Shown here: positions 1 through 7,895 of the stretch, in pieces
How the letters are laid out: each line of letters opens with the position of its first letter
Position numbering within the stretch: the stretch's first letter is position 1
NCBI GenBank assembly: GCA_016208315.1
Contig: JACQYF010000103.1
Coordinates: 1-35,182, forward strand
Direction of reading: 5' to 3'
DNA: 35,182 nt
Source: Chloroflexota bacterium
GTDB lineage: Bacteria; Chloroflexota; Anaerolineae; UBA4142
Position numbers and translations under genes: made by a program
The notes under the pieces: generated by a model
The model's input: only the letters and a program-made list of their open reading frames with translations
Database searches by the model: none
Told to the model about the DNA's origin: nothing

Positions 1-82
1 CATGCCGAACCCGGTCGTCAAGCCCACCAGCGCCGATGGTACTGGCGGCACGCGCCGCTGGGAGAGTAGGTCCGTGCCAGTC
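1..82 (+). rRNA. rrf: 5S ribosomal RNA, 3' part (5' end outside window)
   Basis: The first ~80 bases match the conserved 3' two-thirds of bacterial 5S rRNA: the CATGCCGAACC block, the AGCGCCGATGGTACT block, and the GGGAGAGTAGG segment followed by GTGCCAG. The 5' part lies outside the window, so the exact 3' end, normally set by pairing with the 5' end, is an estimate. It is probably the tail of an rRNA operon, because a strong terminator follows directly. Confidence 0.93.
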
Positions 83-100
83 GGGAGTCTTTGCAGATCA

Positions 101-143
101 AAGAGAATCGCGTTCTCATGACGAGAACGCGATTCTCTTTTTG
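101..143 (+). terminator. Rho-independent terminator of the rRNA transcript
   Basis: A perfect 17-bp stem (101-117 pairing with 123-139) closes a 5-base loop and runs into a T tract at 138-142. It lies about 20 bases after the 5S rRNA end, as expected for the end of an rRNA operon. The stem is partly symmetric, but the T tract favours termination on the plus strand. Confidence 0.93.
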
Positions 144-234
144 TTATTCCTTCAATAGTTCATTCCAATTGCATGAATGTATCCGTTTTCTTCTCATCCG
201 CTTGTCCGTTTCGCCGAAGGCAATCCGTGTTCAT

Positions 235-263
235 TTGCGCGTTCCTCCATCCTGTGCTAAAAT
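235..263 (+). promoter_or_regulatory. Sigma-70-type promoter of tRNA-Gln
   Basis: TTGCGC at 235-240 and TAAAAT at 258-263 are separated by exactly 17 bases, and the -10 box ends 12 bases before the tRNA. The tRNA therefore appears to have its own promoter downstream of the rRNA terminator. This is a consensus match read by eye. Confidence 0.6.
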
Positions 264-275
264 ACCCATCGTCGT

Positions 276-346
276 TGGGGCGTGGTGCAGTGGTAGCACA
301 CCGGACTTTGGATCCGTGAACGGAAGTTCGAATCTTCCCGCCCCAG
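276..346 (+). tRNA. trnQ: tRNA-Gln (anticodon TTG)
   Basis: The sequence folds as a cloverleaf. The acceptor stem is TGGGGCG/CGCCCCA, the D stem GTGC/GCAC, the anticodon loop CTTTGGA (anticodon TTG, reading CAA), and the T stem GGAAG/CTTCC with loop TTCGAAT. The discriminator base is G, as in bacterial tRNA-Gln. CCA is not encoded, since the following bases are CAG. The outermost anticodon-stem pair (301-317) is a C-T mismatch. Confidence 0.95.
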
Positions 347-360
347 CAGCCCCCGCAGAT

Positions 361-430
361 AGTGAACAGTAAACAGTGAGCAGTAAACAGTAAGCAGACT
401 GTTAACTGTTCGCTGTTTACTGTTTTCTGG
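361..430. repeat. CAGT-type dispersed palindromic repeat between tRNA-Gln and the first glycosyltransferase
   Basis: The segment is built from overlapping AGTGAACAGTAAACAG-like units. The second half (ACTGTTAACTGTTCGCTG and on) is an imperfect reverse complement of the first, so the RNA or a cruciform could fold. A related element lies at 7773-7881. It occupies the position where the leader of the next gene would be, eight bases from its ATG. No function is evident beyond a possible hairpin. Confidence 0.75.
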
Positions 431-437
431 AATAAAC

Positions 438-2816
438 ATGATTCGTTTTCTCTCCGGCGAAAGGTCTCTCCTGGTTGGGATTGTCGCGCTAGCCGCGTTC
501 TTCCGATTCTACCGGTTGGATCAGCTCCCCCCTGGTTTTCAATTCGACCAGGCGTTTTATGTCTTTGACGCCATCCGATTATTGCAAGGCGAGTTCCACA
601 TCTTTTTTGCCGCGCCGGGCGGGACCGAGCCGCTGTACGTTTATCTCGCGATGGTTGGCGTCTCGATTTTTGGCGACAACGCCTTTGGACTCAAACTGAC
701 TTCCGCCGTTATCGGCGTGCTGACGATTCCGCTGATTTATGGTTTTGCGCGCACCGTGTTTCAATCCGCGCGCATCGGCTTGCTCGCCGCCTTCTTCACC
801 GCGATTTCGATTTGGCACATTTTTTACGGACGTTACGGCGAGCGGATTACCTTGTCCATTCTGCTCGCCGTGCTGTTGTTTTGGTTTTTCTGGCGCGCCC
901 TTTCTCCCTCCCCTGCGTTGCGGGGGAGGGCTGGGGTGGGGGTAGGGGTCTGGCGCGACTTTGTTCTCACCGGTCTGTTCCTTACGCTAGGAGTTTACAC
1001 GAACCTCGCGGGACGCGTGCTCCCACTTGCGTTGCTGCTGATTACCGCCTACATGATGTGGAGCGATCGCCCAAACGCGCAATTCTACTTCAAGGGCTTG
1101 ATCATTGTCGCGTTAACCGCGATGATAATTTTCCTACCGCTCGGCATCTACTTTGTCTACCACCCCGATCAGTTCATCTCCCACGCCGCGCAGGTCTCGA
1201 TCTTTGTGCCCCACGCGAATGAACAAGGCGACGTGCCGACGGCGCTCGTCCGCAACACCTTGCGCCTGCTCGGAATGTTCTTCGTACAAGGGGACGACGG
1301 CATGATTCGGAATGTGCCGGGTCGCCCGGTCTTCGATCCGCTGCTGGGCATTTTGTTTATCGCCGGTGCTTTCGCTTGGCTGGCGGCCCTCGTTTCGCCG
1401 CGCGCCACCGCCGTAGATCGCAAACGGGCTGTTTTTCTGGCCGCCTGGCTGTTCAGCGTTATGCTCCTGTCACTAATCACCGACGATGCGCCGAATTTTG
1501 ATCGCTTGCAGCCCGGAATCCCGCCTGTGATGATTATCCCCGCGTGGGGCGCAGCGGCCATCTGGGACCGATTGCGCGCTCCGGTCGCGCGGCGCGCAGC
1601 GGGCCTGGCATTTGGCGTAATCGCCGTTTTGAGCACGGGACTTGGCTATCGCGACTATTTTGTGGTTCTCGGCAATGATCCGGGACTGTACTATGCGTAC
1701 AACGTGGACAAAGTTGAAATCTCTGATTGGCTGAATCGAAATGCCCAGAAGAGTCATATTTTCCTGGCGCCGGTCGCGCAGCAGGTAGGCACCATCTCGC
1801 TCTTGACGCGGAATGCCCCGTTGAAATCTTTCGAGAGTCGCGATACAATTGTACTACCCAGCCGCGCGGCGGGCAAAGATGCGCTCTTTGTCTTTCCCTC
1901 TGAACAGGAACGAAAAGCTCAAACGATGGCAGCACGCCTCGGCGCGTTAGGGGCTGTCGAGCAATTGACTGGCTCGAACGGGGGCAGTTTGATATTCGTT
2001 TATCGTGTGCCTGCGCGCAACTTGCCCGATCCGCAGGATCCCCTGGCAGCTCTGGCGACCGGGGGAGCGTTCGTGCAGCCGCAGACCATTCGCCGCGCGA
2101 ACTGGGTGGACCGAATCGAACTATTGGGCGGAACGATCAGCCCCGAGGGGCCGGGCGGTCGCAATGTAACCGTGGGCTTGTTCCTCCGCGCGCTCCAATC
2201 CTTGTCCGAGGATTACACCTTTTCGGTCAAGGTGCGCGACCAGCAGGACCGCGTGTGGGGGCAAGAGGACAAGTGGCCCGGCAATAATAGCTATGCGACC
2301 ACGCAGTGGAGCGCGGGCGACCTCATGGTCGAAAAGTTTTATCCGGGTCTGAGTGCTTGCGCCCCCGCGGGCAAATATACGGTATCGGTCGAAACGTACA
2401 ATCCAAAAACAATGGAGGTGTTACCGCTCTCTCAAGGCGACGCGTTTTTGGGCAGTTTCGCCGCGGGGGCTTCGGAGGGCAATCGCCCGGAAGATTTGGA
2501 ACCCGAGCAACGGCTGGAGACCAAAGTCGCCGACCTGTTGCGCTTGACTGGCTTTACGCTCTCGCCCGACTCGGCGCGTGCGGGTGAAAAGGTCACGTTG
2601 TCACTGTTTTGGCGCGGCGTAGGGGCCGGCAGCACCGAACAAGTGGTTGTGCGGCTAGGCGATAGCCGGTTGGTGGAAGATGTGGTCAAACTACCAGGCG
2701 AGGGCCGCGGGTTGTGTTCGTTCTACGATCTGACTGTGCCAGCAAATCTATCGGCGGGCAAGACGGCATTGTGGGTGAACGATTCGAAAATCGCCGAGGT
2801 GCAGGTAACCAAGTGA
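438..2816 (+). CDS. GT39/PMT-like membrane glycosyltransferase, paralogue A
   Basis: This 792-residue protein has about 10-12 hydrophobic segments in its first ~430 residues and a soluble C-terminal region of ~350 residues. This is the layout of GT-C enzymes (GT39/ArnT/PMT-like), which transfer a sugar from a polyprenyl-phosphate donor on the outer face of the membrane. After the first membrane helix the family's acidic pair appears at residues 37-38, here Asp-Gln rather than Asp-Glu. The C-terminal region is probably an exported beta-rich domain. Residues ~156-172 are encoded by a dispersed palindrome. The next gene is a close tandem paralogue and overlaps the stop of this one. The ATG at 438 has only a weak ribosome site and follows a repeat. 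The family call is firm; donor and acceptor are unknown. Confidence 0.85.
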   Translation: MIRFLSGERSLLVGIVALAAFFRFYRLDQLPPGFQFDQAFYVFDAIRLLQGEFHIFFAAPGGTEPLYVYLAMVGVSIFGDNAFGLKLTSAVIGVLTIPLIYGFARTVFQSARIGLLAAFFTAISIWHIFYGRYGERITLSILLAVLLFWFFWRALSPSPALRGRAGVGVGVWRDFVLTGLFLTLGVYTNLAGRVLPLALLLITAYMMWSDRPNAQFYFKGLIIVALTAMIIFLPLGIYFVYHPDQFISHAAQVSIFVPHANEQGDVPTALVRNTLRLLGMFFVQGDDGMIRNVPGRPVFDPLLGILFIAGAFAWLAALVSPRATAVDRKRAVFLAAWLFSVMLLSLITDDAPNFDRLQPGIPPVMIIPAWGAAAIWDRLRAPVARRAAGLAFGVIAVLSTGLGYRDYFVVLGNDPGLYYAYNVDKVEISDWLNRNAQKSHIFLAPVAQQVGTISLLTRNAPLKSFESRDTIVLPSRAAGKDALFVFPSEQERKAQTMAARLGALGAVEQLTGSNGGSLIFVYRVPARNLPDPQDPLAALATGGAFVQPQTIRRANWVDRIELLGGTISPEGPGGRNVTVGLFLRALQSLSEDYTFSVKVRDQQDRVWGQEDKWPGNNSYATTQWSAGDLMVEKFYPGLSACAPAGKYTVSVETYNPKTMEVLPLSQGDAFLGSFAAGASEGNRPEDLEPEQRLETKVADLLRLTGFTLSPDSARAGEKVTLSLFWRGVGAGSTEQVVVRLGDSRLVEDVVKLPGEGRGLCSFYDLTVPANLSAGKTALWVNDSKIAEVQVTK
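904..951 (+). repeat. GC-rich palindrome translated inside glycosyltransferase A
   Basis: CCCTCCCC (906-913) pairs with GGGGAGGG (923-930) around a GCGTTGC core, followed by a G-rich tail (GGTGGGGGTAGGGG). The element is open in this frame and encodes the cytoplasmic-loop stretch SPSPALRGRAGVGV. The same element occurs at the equivalent position in the next gene. Confidence 0.85.
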
Positions 2817-5269
2817 GCCGTCAGGAGCACGCGCGTCTGATCGTCCCCATCGCGATTTTTCTGATCGCCGTATTCTTCCGTTTCTACGCGTTGGATGCCG
2901 TCCCGCCTGGCTTGAACAGCGACGAGGCGACCAATCTCCTGCACATGCAGGGGCTGATGCAAGGGCAGTTCAAAATCAGCTTTGGTATTGATGCGCGCGA
3001 ACCCTTTCTCTTTTATCTCAGCACCGTGCCCCTCGCGCTCTTCGGTCCCGAGTTCTTTTCGATGCGGCTGATTGCGGCGCTGGTCGGCGTCGTGACGGTC
3101 ATGTCTGTATACGGCTTTACGCGCTACCTTTTTCGTTCGATTCTGATTGCCGGGCTGACTTCATTTTTCGCCGCGATTTCCATCTGGCACATTTTTTGGA
3201 GCCGATACGGACTACGCGCGGGCCTGTCGGTGCTCTTTGTCTTGCTGACACTGTGGTGGTTCTGGCGTGCCCTTACTCCCTCCCCTGCGTTGCGGGGGAG
3301 GGCCGGGGTGGGGGTCTCCTCCCCCGCAACGCGGGGAAGGGTAGGGGTGAGGGTTTGGCGCGATTATGCCCTCGCGGGAATCTGCGCGGGGCTCGCGCTT
3401 TATACCTATCTCAGCGCGCGCATGTTGCCGGTTGCGCTCGTGTTGCTCACACTTTTTGCGATCGTGTTGAATCGCGAGCGCGTTTGGACCTATTTAAAAG
3501 GGCTGGCGCTGACCGGCGCGATCGCGTTCGCGATTTTTGTGCCGTTGATGATTTACTATGCGGCTAACACGGAGGACTTGATCAGTCACAGCGCGAATCT
3601 ATCTATTCTCGATCCGCGCGTGAACCAGGGGGACATCCCGACCGCGCTTTGGAACGCGACGTCCGCGGTGGCGGGAATGTATCTTGTCCAGGGCGACGAC
3701 GCGGCTTACCGCAACATTCCCAATCGTCCGGTCTTTGACCCGCTCCTCGGCGCGTTTTTCGTGATCGGCATCGCCGCGTTATTATTTGACCTTGTGCGCC
3801 GCGATTCGACCGAGCCAGTGCGAATGCGTGCTGTTTTTGTCGGCATCTGGGCCATCGTCTTTGTGCTGCCATCTGTTCTGTCCGACGATCCGCCCAGTTT
3901 CGTGCGGACGTTGGCCTCGATGCCCGCCGTGATGATCCTACCTGCGCTGGGAATTGCCGCCGTGGGCAACCTGATGCGCGGCGCGGTGCTGCAACGCATC
4001 GCGCCCGTAGCGCTTTGCGTGATTTTGATCGCCGAAGCGGGATTTACTTTTCGCGATTATTTCCTCGAGTACGCGCCATCCGGCACGGCGTTCTACGCTT
4101 TTGACGGTCATATTGTCGAAACGGGGTATTGGGTGAATCGGAACGCAGTCACGAGCCAGATTTATATGGCCCCGCTTTGGTATCAGTGGCCCACGATGCA
4201 ATTCATCGCGCGGCGCACGCCGATGAAATCGTTCGAGAGCCGCGATACGGTGGTGTTGCCGAGCCGGGCCGCGGGCAAAGATACGCTCTTTGTCTTTCCC
4301 CAGGAGCAAGAAAACAAGGCCAACAAACTGGGCGAGCGGTTGGGCGCACTGGGCGTGCGCGAGGTCTTGCCCGGCGCATTTGGAGCGAACTATGCCGTGG
4401 CTTTTCGCGTGCCGGCGCAGAATCTGCCCGAGCCGGGGGACCCGCTCGCCGTTCTTTCCCGCGGCGGCGATTTTGTCAAACCGCAACAGACCAAACGCGC
4501 CCAATGGGATAACCAACTTGAACTCTTAGGATACACGGTCAGTCCCGAAGGCCCGGGCGGTCGAAATTTAACTGTGACTCTGTTCTTGCGTGCGCTCCAA
4601 CCCATGAGTACCGATTATACCTTTTCGATCAAAGTCCGCGATGAGAAGAATCGTGTGTGGGGTCAAGAAGACAAATGGGCGGGCACGAATAGTTACGCCA
4701 CGACGCAATGGGCCGTCGGGGATTTGATTATCGAAAAATTCTACCCGGGCCTGGCCGCGTGCGCGCCCGCGGGCGACTATCGCATCACAGTCGAAGCGTA
4801 CGACCCAAAGACGATGGCGACGTTGGCTGTTCGTAGTGAGCGACGCAGCGAAGCGGAGTCGCGTCAGAACGACACTCCACTTCGTTCCGTGTCTGACTAC
4901 GAACTAGGCACGTTTCGCGCCGACCCATCACAGGGCAATCGTTTGGAAGATTTGGAACCGGAGCAAATGCTCGATGCCGCCGTCGCACCTCAGGCGCGCT
5001 TGATCGGCTGGACGCTGACGCCCAGCGATGGGCGCGCGGGCGAGCGGTTTTCGCTTTCGCTTTTTTGGCGCGGGACTGGCGATGGTTCGGTGGTGCGGAA
5101 TGCCAAGATTCGGCTTGGCGATTCCGTTCTGGTGGAGAAGAGCATTGCACTGCCGCCCGAGGGCCGCGGGCTGTGTACGCTCTTTGATTTCACTTTGCCG
5201 TCCACGACCGGCGCGTTGCCGCTCTTTGTGAATGATGCGCAAATCTCAACCGTTAATGTGGGAAGGTAA
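2813..5269 (+). CDS. GT39/PMT-like membrane glycosyltransferase, paralogue B
   Basis: This protein of about 818 residues is collinear with the preceding one, with near-identical blocks such as SFESRDT-VLPSRAAGKD and VWGQEDKW. It has the same GT-C architecture: N-terminal multi-span membrane domain and exported C-terminal domain. I place the start at the GTG overlapping the TGA of paralogue A (GTGA, 2813-2816), because from there both proteins align from residue 1. An upstream ATG would only add residues read from the end of the previous gene. Here the acidic pair at residues 37-38 is Asp-Glu, so the canonical motif is intact. Two palindromic elements (residues ~154-184) and a third at residues ~673-698 enlarge the protein relative to its paralogue. 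It probably acts on a lipid-linked sugar at the cell surface; substrate unknown. Confidence 0.85.
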   Translation: MSRQEHARLIVPIAIFLIAVFFRFYALDAVPPGLNSDEATNLLHMQGLMQGQFKISFGIDAREPFLFYLSTVPLALFGPEFFSMRLIAALVGVVTVMSVYGFTRYLFRSILIAGLTSFFAAISIWHIFWSRYGLRAGLSVLFVLLTLWWFWRALTPSPALRGRAGVGVSSPATRGRVGVRVWRDYALAGICAGLALYTYLSARMLPVALVLLTLFAIVLNRERVWTYLKGLALTGAIAFAIFVPLMIYYAANTEDLISHSANLSILDPRVNQGDIPTALWNATSAVAGMYLVQGDDAAYRNIPNRPVFDPLLGAFFVIGIAALLFDLVRRDSTEPVRMRAVFVGIWAIVFVLPSVLSDDPPSFVRTLASMPAVMILPALGIAAVGNLMRGAVLQRIAPVALCVILIAEAGFTFRDYFLEYAPSGTAFYAFDGHIVETGYWVNRNAVTSQIYMAPLWYQWPTMQFIARRTPMKSFESRDTVVLPSRAAGKDTLFVFPQEQENKANKLGERLGALGVREVLPGAFGANYAVAFRVPAQNLPEPGDPLAVLSRGGDFVKPQQTKRAQWDNQLELLGYTVSPEGPGGRNLTVTLFLRALQPMSTDYTFSIKVRDEKNRVWGQEDKWAGTNSYATTQWAVGDLIIEKFYPGLAACAPAGDYRITVEAYDPKTMATLAVRSERRSEAESRQNDTPLRSVSDYELGTFRADPSQGNRLEDLEPEQMLDAAVAPQARLIGWTLTPSDGRAGERFSLSLFWRGTGDGSVVRNAKIRLGDSVLVEKSIALPPEGRGLCTLFDFTLPSTTGALPLFVNDAQISTVNVGR
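3273..3352 (+). repeat. Two adjacent copies of the GC-rich palindrome inside glycosyltransferase B
   Basis: The first copy (about 3275-3314) matches the element in paralogue A. A second copy follows at about 3316-3352, with its loop in the opposite orientation (CGCAACGCG instead of GCGTTGCG) and the same GTAGGGGTGAGGG-like tail. Both are translated in frame, giving PSPALRGRAGVGV followed by SSPATRGRVGVRV. Paralogue A has one copy, so one more was gained or lost after the gene duplication. Confidence 0.85.
4829..4904 (+). repeat. 76-bp palindromic element inserted in frame in glycosyltransferase B
   Basis: The ends are perfect inverted repeats, GTTCGTAGT (4829-4837) and ACTACGAAC (4896-4904). 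The interior is also partly self-complementary (GCGAAGCGGAGTCG against CGACACTCCACTTCG). The paralogue lacks this segment. Its reading, about 25 charged residues beginning VRSERRSEAESRQND, interrupts an otherwise alignable part of the C-terminal domain. Confidence 0.85.
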
Positions 5270-5275
5270 TCGCCG

Positions 5276-6628
5276 ATGAAACTGGGAGCCGTTGTTCTTG
5301 CTGCGGGGCAGGGCACGCGCATGAAATCAGAACTACCCAAGGTTTTGCATCCGATCGCGGGCAAAGCCATGGTGCATTACGCTCTGGACGCCGCGCGCGC
5401 GCTCGGCGCTGAGCAAACCGTGCTGGTGATCGGGCACGGTGCCGATCAAGTCCGCGCCGCAATCTCCAATCTCCAATCTCTAATCGTCGTCGAACAGCGC
5501 GAGCAGCGCGGCACGGGCCACGCGGTTTTGCAGGCGCGCGATATTCTGCGTGACGAGGTAGAAGCCGTCGTCGTGACCTATGGCGATATGCCCCTACTCC
5601 AAACGGCCACGCTCCAAGAACTGACCGACTTGCACGCGTACACGCGCGCGACGATCACCATGTTGACGGTGCGCTCGGATGATTCCATGGCTTTTGGTCG
5701 CATTCTTAGAGACGCGAACGGGCGCGTGTTGGGCATTGTGGAGGAAAGCGACGCGACTCCGGAGCAGCTCGAGATTCGCGAACTGAACTGCGGCGTTTAT
5801 TGTTTTGACGCCAAGTGGCTGTGGGATCATCTCCCCCGCCTCAAGCCGCAGGGCCGGAAGAAAGAGTTTTATCTCACCGACCTCGTCGCTATGGCCGCCG
5901 CGGAGAACTGCAAAATCGAAGCGATCGTCTTGGATGATGTCGCCGAGGTCGTGGGCATCAACACACGCGTTCATCTGGCCCAGGCCGAACGGATTATGCG
6001 CGAGCGCATCAACGATCGCTTGATGGAAGCGGGCGTCACGCTGATTGATCCGGCGACGACGTACATCGAAGCGGACGTCGAGATCGGCATGGATACGGTG
6101 ATCGAACCGGGGTGTCACGTCAAAGGCCCGACGCGCATCGGCGCGAAATGCCGCATCGGCCCGAATGCGATGATTCACGATTCGCAGATTGACGATGATT
6201 GCGAGATCATCGCGTCTGTCGTGCGCGAGGCGACGTTGGCCGATCATGTCCATGTCGGGCCGTTCGCAGACGTGCGCCCAGGCTCATCTCTCGCGCGCAA
6301 CGTCTACATTGGCAATCACGCCGAAATCAAGAATTCGCGTCTGGGCGAGGGCGTTCACGTGGGGCATTTCAGCTATATCGGCGATTCGGAAATCGGGGCG
6401 CGGACGAATATTGGCGCGGGGACCATCACATGCAATTTTGACGGCAAACAAAAACATCGCACCATTATTGGCGAGGATGTCTTTGTTGGCAGCGACACCC
6501 TTTTTCGCGCGCCCGTAACCATCGGCGCACGAGCCAGGACGGGCGCGGGTTCGGTCGTGACGAAGGACATTCCGCCGGATTCGCTGGCGGTGGGCATGCC
6601 AGCACGCGTCATTAAAAAAGCGGGATAA
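5276..6628 (+). CDS. glmU: Bifunctional GlmU: GlcNAc-1-phosphate uridyltransferase / glucosamine-1-phosphate acetyltransferase
   Basis: This 450-residue cytoplasmic enzyme makes UDP-GlcNAc for peptidoglycan and surface glycans: it acetylates glucosamine-1-phosphate, then transfers UMP. The N-terminal half carries the nucleotidyltransferase motif [18 protein letters not shown] (from residue 8) and the GTGHAV block. From about residue 250 the sequence becomes a left-handed beta-helix of hexapeptide repeats. The acetyltransferase signature with its catalytic His ([10 protein letters not shown]) is followed by [13 protein letters not shown]. Length is normal for the family (~450). It starts 6 bases after the glycosyltransferase gene and ends 2 bases before the next, so it sits in an envelope-related operon. 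A CAATCTC triplet repeat lies inside the coding region near residue 62. Confidence 0.97.
   Translation: MKLGAVVLAAGQGTRMKSELPKVLHPIAGKAMVHYALDAARALGAEQTVLVIGHGADQVRAAISNLQSLIVVEQREQRGTGHAVLQARDILRDEVEAVVVTYGDMPLLQTATLQELTDLHAYTRATITMLTVRSDDSMAFGRILRDANGRVLGIVEESDATPEQLEIRELNCGVYCFDAKWLWDHLPRLKPQGRKKEFYLTDLVAMAAAENCKIEAIVLDDVAEVVGINTRVHLAQAERIMRERINDRLMEAGVTLIDPATTYIEADVEIGMDTVIEPGCHVKGPTRIGAKCRIGPNAMIHDSQIDDDCEIIASVVREATLADHVHVGPFADVRPGSSLARNVYIGNHAEIKNSRLGEGVHVGHFSYIGDSEIGARTNIGAGTITCNFDGKQKHRTIIGEDVFVGSDTLFRAPVTIGARARTGAGSVVTKDIPPDSLAVGMPARVIKKAG
5460..5485 (+). repeat. Short tandem CAATCTC repeat inside glmU
   Basis: Three head-to-tail copies of the 7-mer CAATCTC (5460-5480) are followed by TAATC. 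They encode AISNLQSLI at a surface-loop position between the GHGADQV and GTGHAV motifs. The reading frame and the domain length are preserved. Confidence 0.8.
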
Positions 6629-6630
6629 TC

Positions 6631-7827
6631 TTGGAAATCCTAATCTGGGTTGGGTTGGTGTTCCTGGCGTGCGCGGGAACCGTCGCGCGAACGGTCGCGG
6701 ACGCGGTGCGCGATTTGCAGCCGACACTGATGGCGATTCAAGCGGGGCGTCTGCGGAGTTATAAGCTCGCAGGCGGTGTGCTTGGCGCCATCGCACTCGC
6801 CGCCGCCAGCGCGCTCGTCGTGATGACACTGTGGCACGCACAAGGCGATATTCTCGTCGCCGCATTGGGCGCGGGTTTATCGGCATTACTCGTGCTGATT
6901 GCCGAGGAGATGGCGCGCGGGATCGCGCACCGGCAGATGGACCGACTAGCGCGACCGTTCTTGGGCGATGCGGCGGCTTTTCTGCCGCTGATCGAGCCGC
7001 GCCCTGAATCGGCCGAGCCGGAAGAGGTGCGCTCGGAAGCGCTCGAGCAGATGGTCGAGGCGGGCGAAAAGGCGGGGCTGATCGAATCGGACGAGCACGA
7101 AATGATCACGGGCGTGATTCGGTTGGACCGGACCGCGGTCCGCGAAATCATGGTGCCGCGGATTGACGTGGTCGGCGTAAATGTCGAGCTGCCTTTGCGC
7201 ACGGCGCTCGACGTGATCATCGCGGGCTCCCATTCGCGCGTGCCGGTCTATGAAGATTCGCTCGACCACGTCGTCGGCTTGCTGTACGCCAAGGATTTGA
7301 TTCGCATCCTGCGCGATGGTCAGGCAGACGTGGCGCTCCGTTCGGTGTTGCGCCCGCCGCATTTCGTCCCCGAGTCCAAACCGTTGGACGAACTCTTGCA
7401 AGAGTTGCAGCAGTCTAAGGTTCACATGGCGATTGTCGTGGATGAGTACGGGGGCACCGCCGGCATCGTCACGATTGAAGACGTGCTAGAGGAGATCGTC
7501 GGCGAAATTCAGGACGAGTATGACATTGGCGAAGAGCCGCTCATGGAGCGCGTGGCCGACAATGAGGGCGTGTTTGATGCGCGCGTTTCCATCACCGATG
7601 TGAACGATGCGCTCTCCACCAATCTACCGGCGGAAAGCGATACGTTGGGCGGTCTCGTGTATCAGCGATTGCAGAAAATGCCCAAGGTCGGCGACCAGAT
7701 GCACGTGGACGACGTGACAATTTCGGTGTTGAGCGTCGTCGGGCGGCGGATCAAGAAGGTGCGTGTCGTCCGAGCAGTGAGCAGTGAACAGTTACCGGTA
7801 AACAGTTCAACCGAAATGGGGAGTTGA
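6631..7827 (+). CDS. CBS-pair/CorC_HlyC-domain membrane protein (HlyC/CorC family)
   Basis: This 398-residue protein has about three N-terminal hydrophobic segments (residues ~2-20, 48-68 and 73-92), a CBS pair (about 170-300, with the MVPRIDVVGV and VVDEYGGTAGIVTIEDVLEEIVGEI blocks typical of the family), and a C-terminal CorC_HlyC transporter-associated domain. Members are inner-membrane proteins linked to Mg/Co efflux or Na/Mg exchange; the old name hemolysin C is misleading. The membrane part is shorter and less conserved than a standard DUF21/CNNM domain, so transport activity is uncertain. The start is TTG at 6631, two bases after the glmU stop. The last ~15 residues (from VSSEQLPVN) are read from a dispersed palindromic repeat. 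Confidence 0.87.
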   Translation: MEILIWVGLVFLACAGTVARTVADAVRDLQPTLMAIQAGRLRSYKLAGGVLGAIALAAASALVVMTLWHAQGDILVAALGAGLSALLVLIAEEMARGIAHRQMDRLARPFLGDAAAFLPLIEPRPESAEPEEVRSEALEQMVEAGEKAGLIESDEHEMITGVIRLDRTAVREIMVPRIDVVGVNVELPLRTALDVIIAGSHSRVPVYEDSLDHVVGLLYAKDLIRILRDGQADVALRSVLRPPHFVPESKPLDELLQELQQSKVHMAIVVDEYGGTAGIVTIEDVLEEIVGEIQDEYDIGEEPLMERVADNEGVFDARVSITDVNDALSTNLPAESDTLGGLVYQRLQKMPKVGDQMHVDDVTISVLSVVGRRIKKVRVVRAVSSEQLPVNSSTEMGS

Positions 7828-7881
7828 TTACTGTTGACGCGGACGTAGTTCGTCCGAGTTCACTGCTTACCGTTTACTGCC
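7773..7881. repeat. CAGT-type palindromic repeat that writes the end of the CorC-like gene
   Basis: The left arm (7773-7808, AGCAGTGAGCAGTGAACAG and on) and the right arm (7856-7880, GAGTTCACTGCTTACCG and on) are imperfect inverted repeats of the same family as 361-430. Between them sits a small hairpin, CGGACG-TAGTT-CGTCCG (7840-7856). The left arm supplies the last codons of the CorC-like gene; the right arm ends just before the cdd ribosome site. Confidence 0.75.
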
Positions 7882-7895
7882 TGAAAGGCGGCCCG

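Noticed and set aside
361..430. CRISPR-like array from repeating CAGTAAACAG units
   Set aside because: Units are too short, without spacers, and the halves are inverted rather than direct. No cas gene is present.
7824..7895. Upstream extension of cytidine deaminase by 24 codons
   Set aside because: The extension is repeat sequence without family similarity, and a ribosome site sits before ATG 7896.
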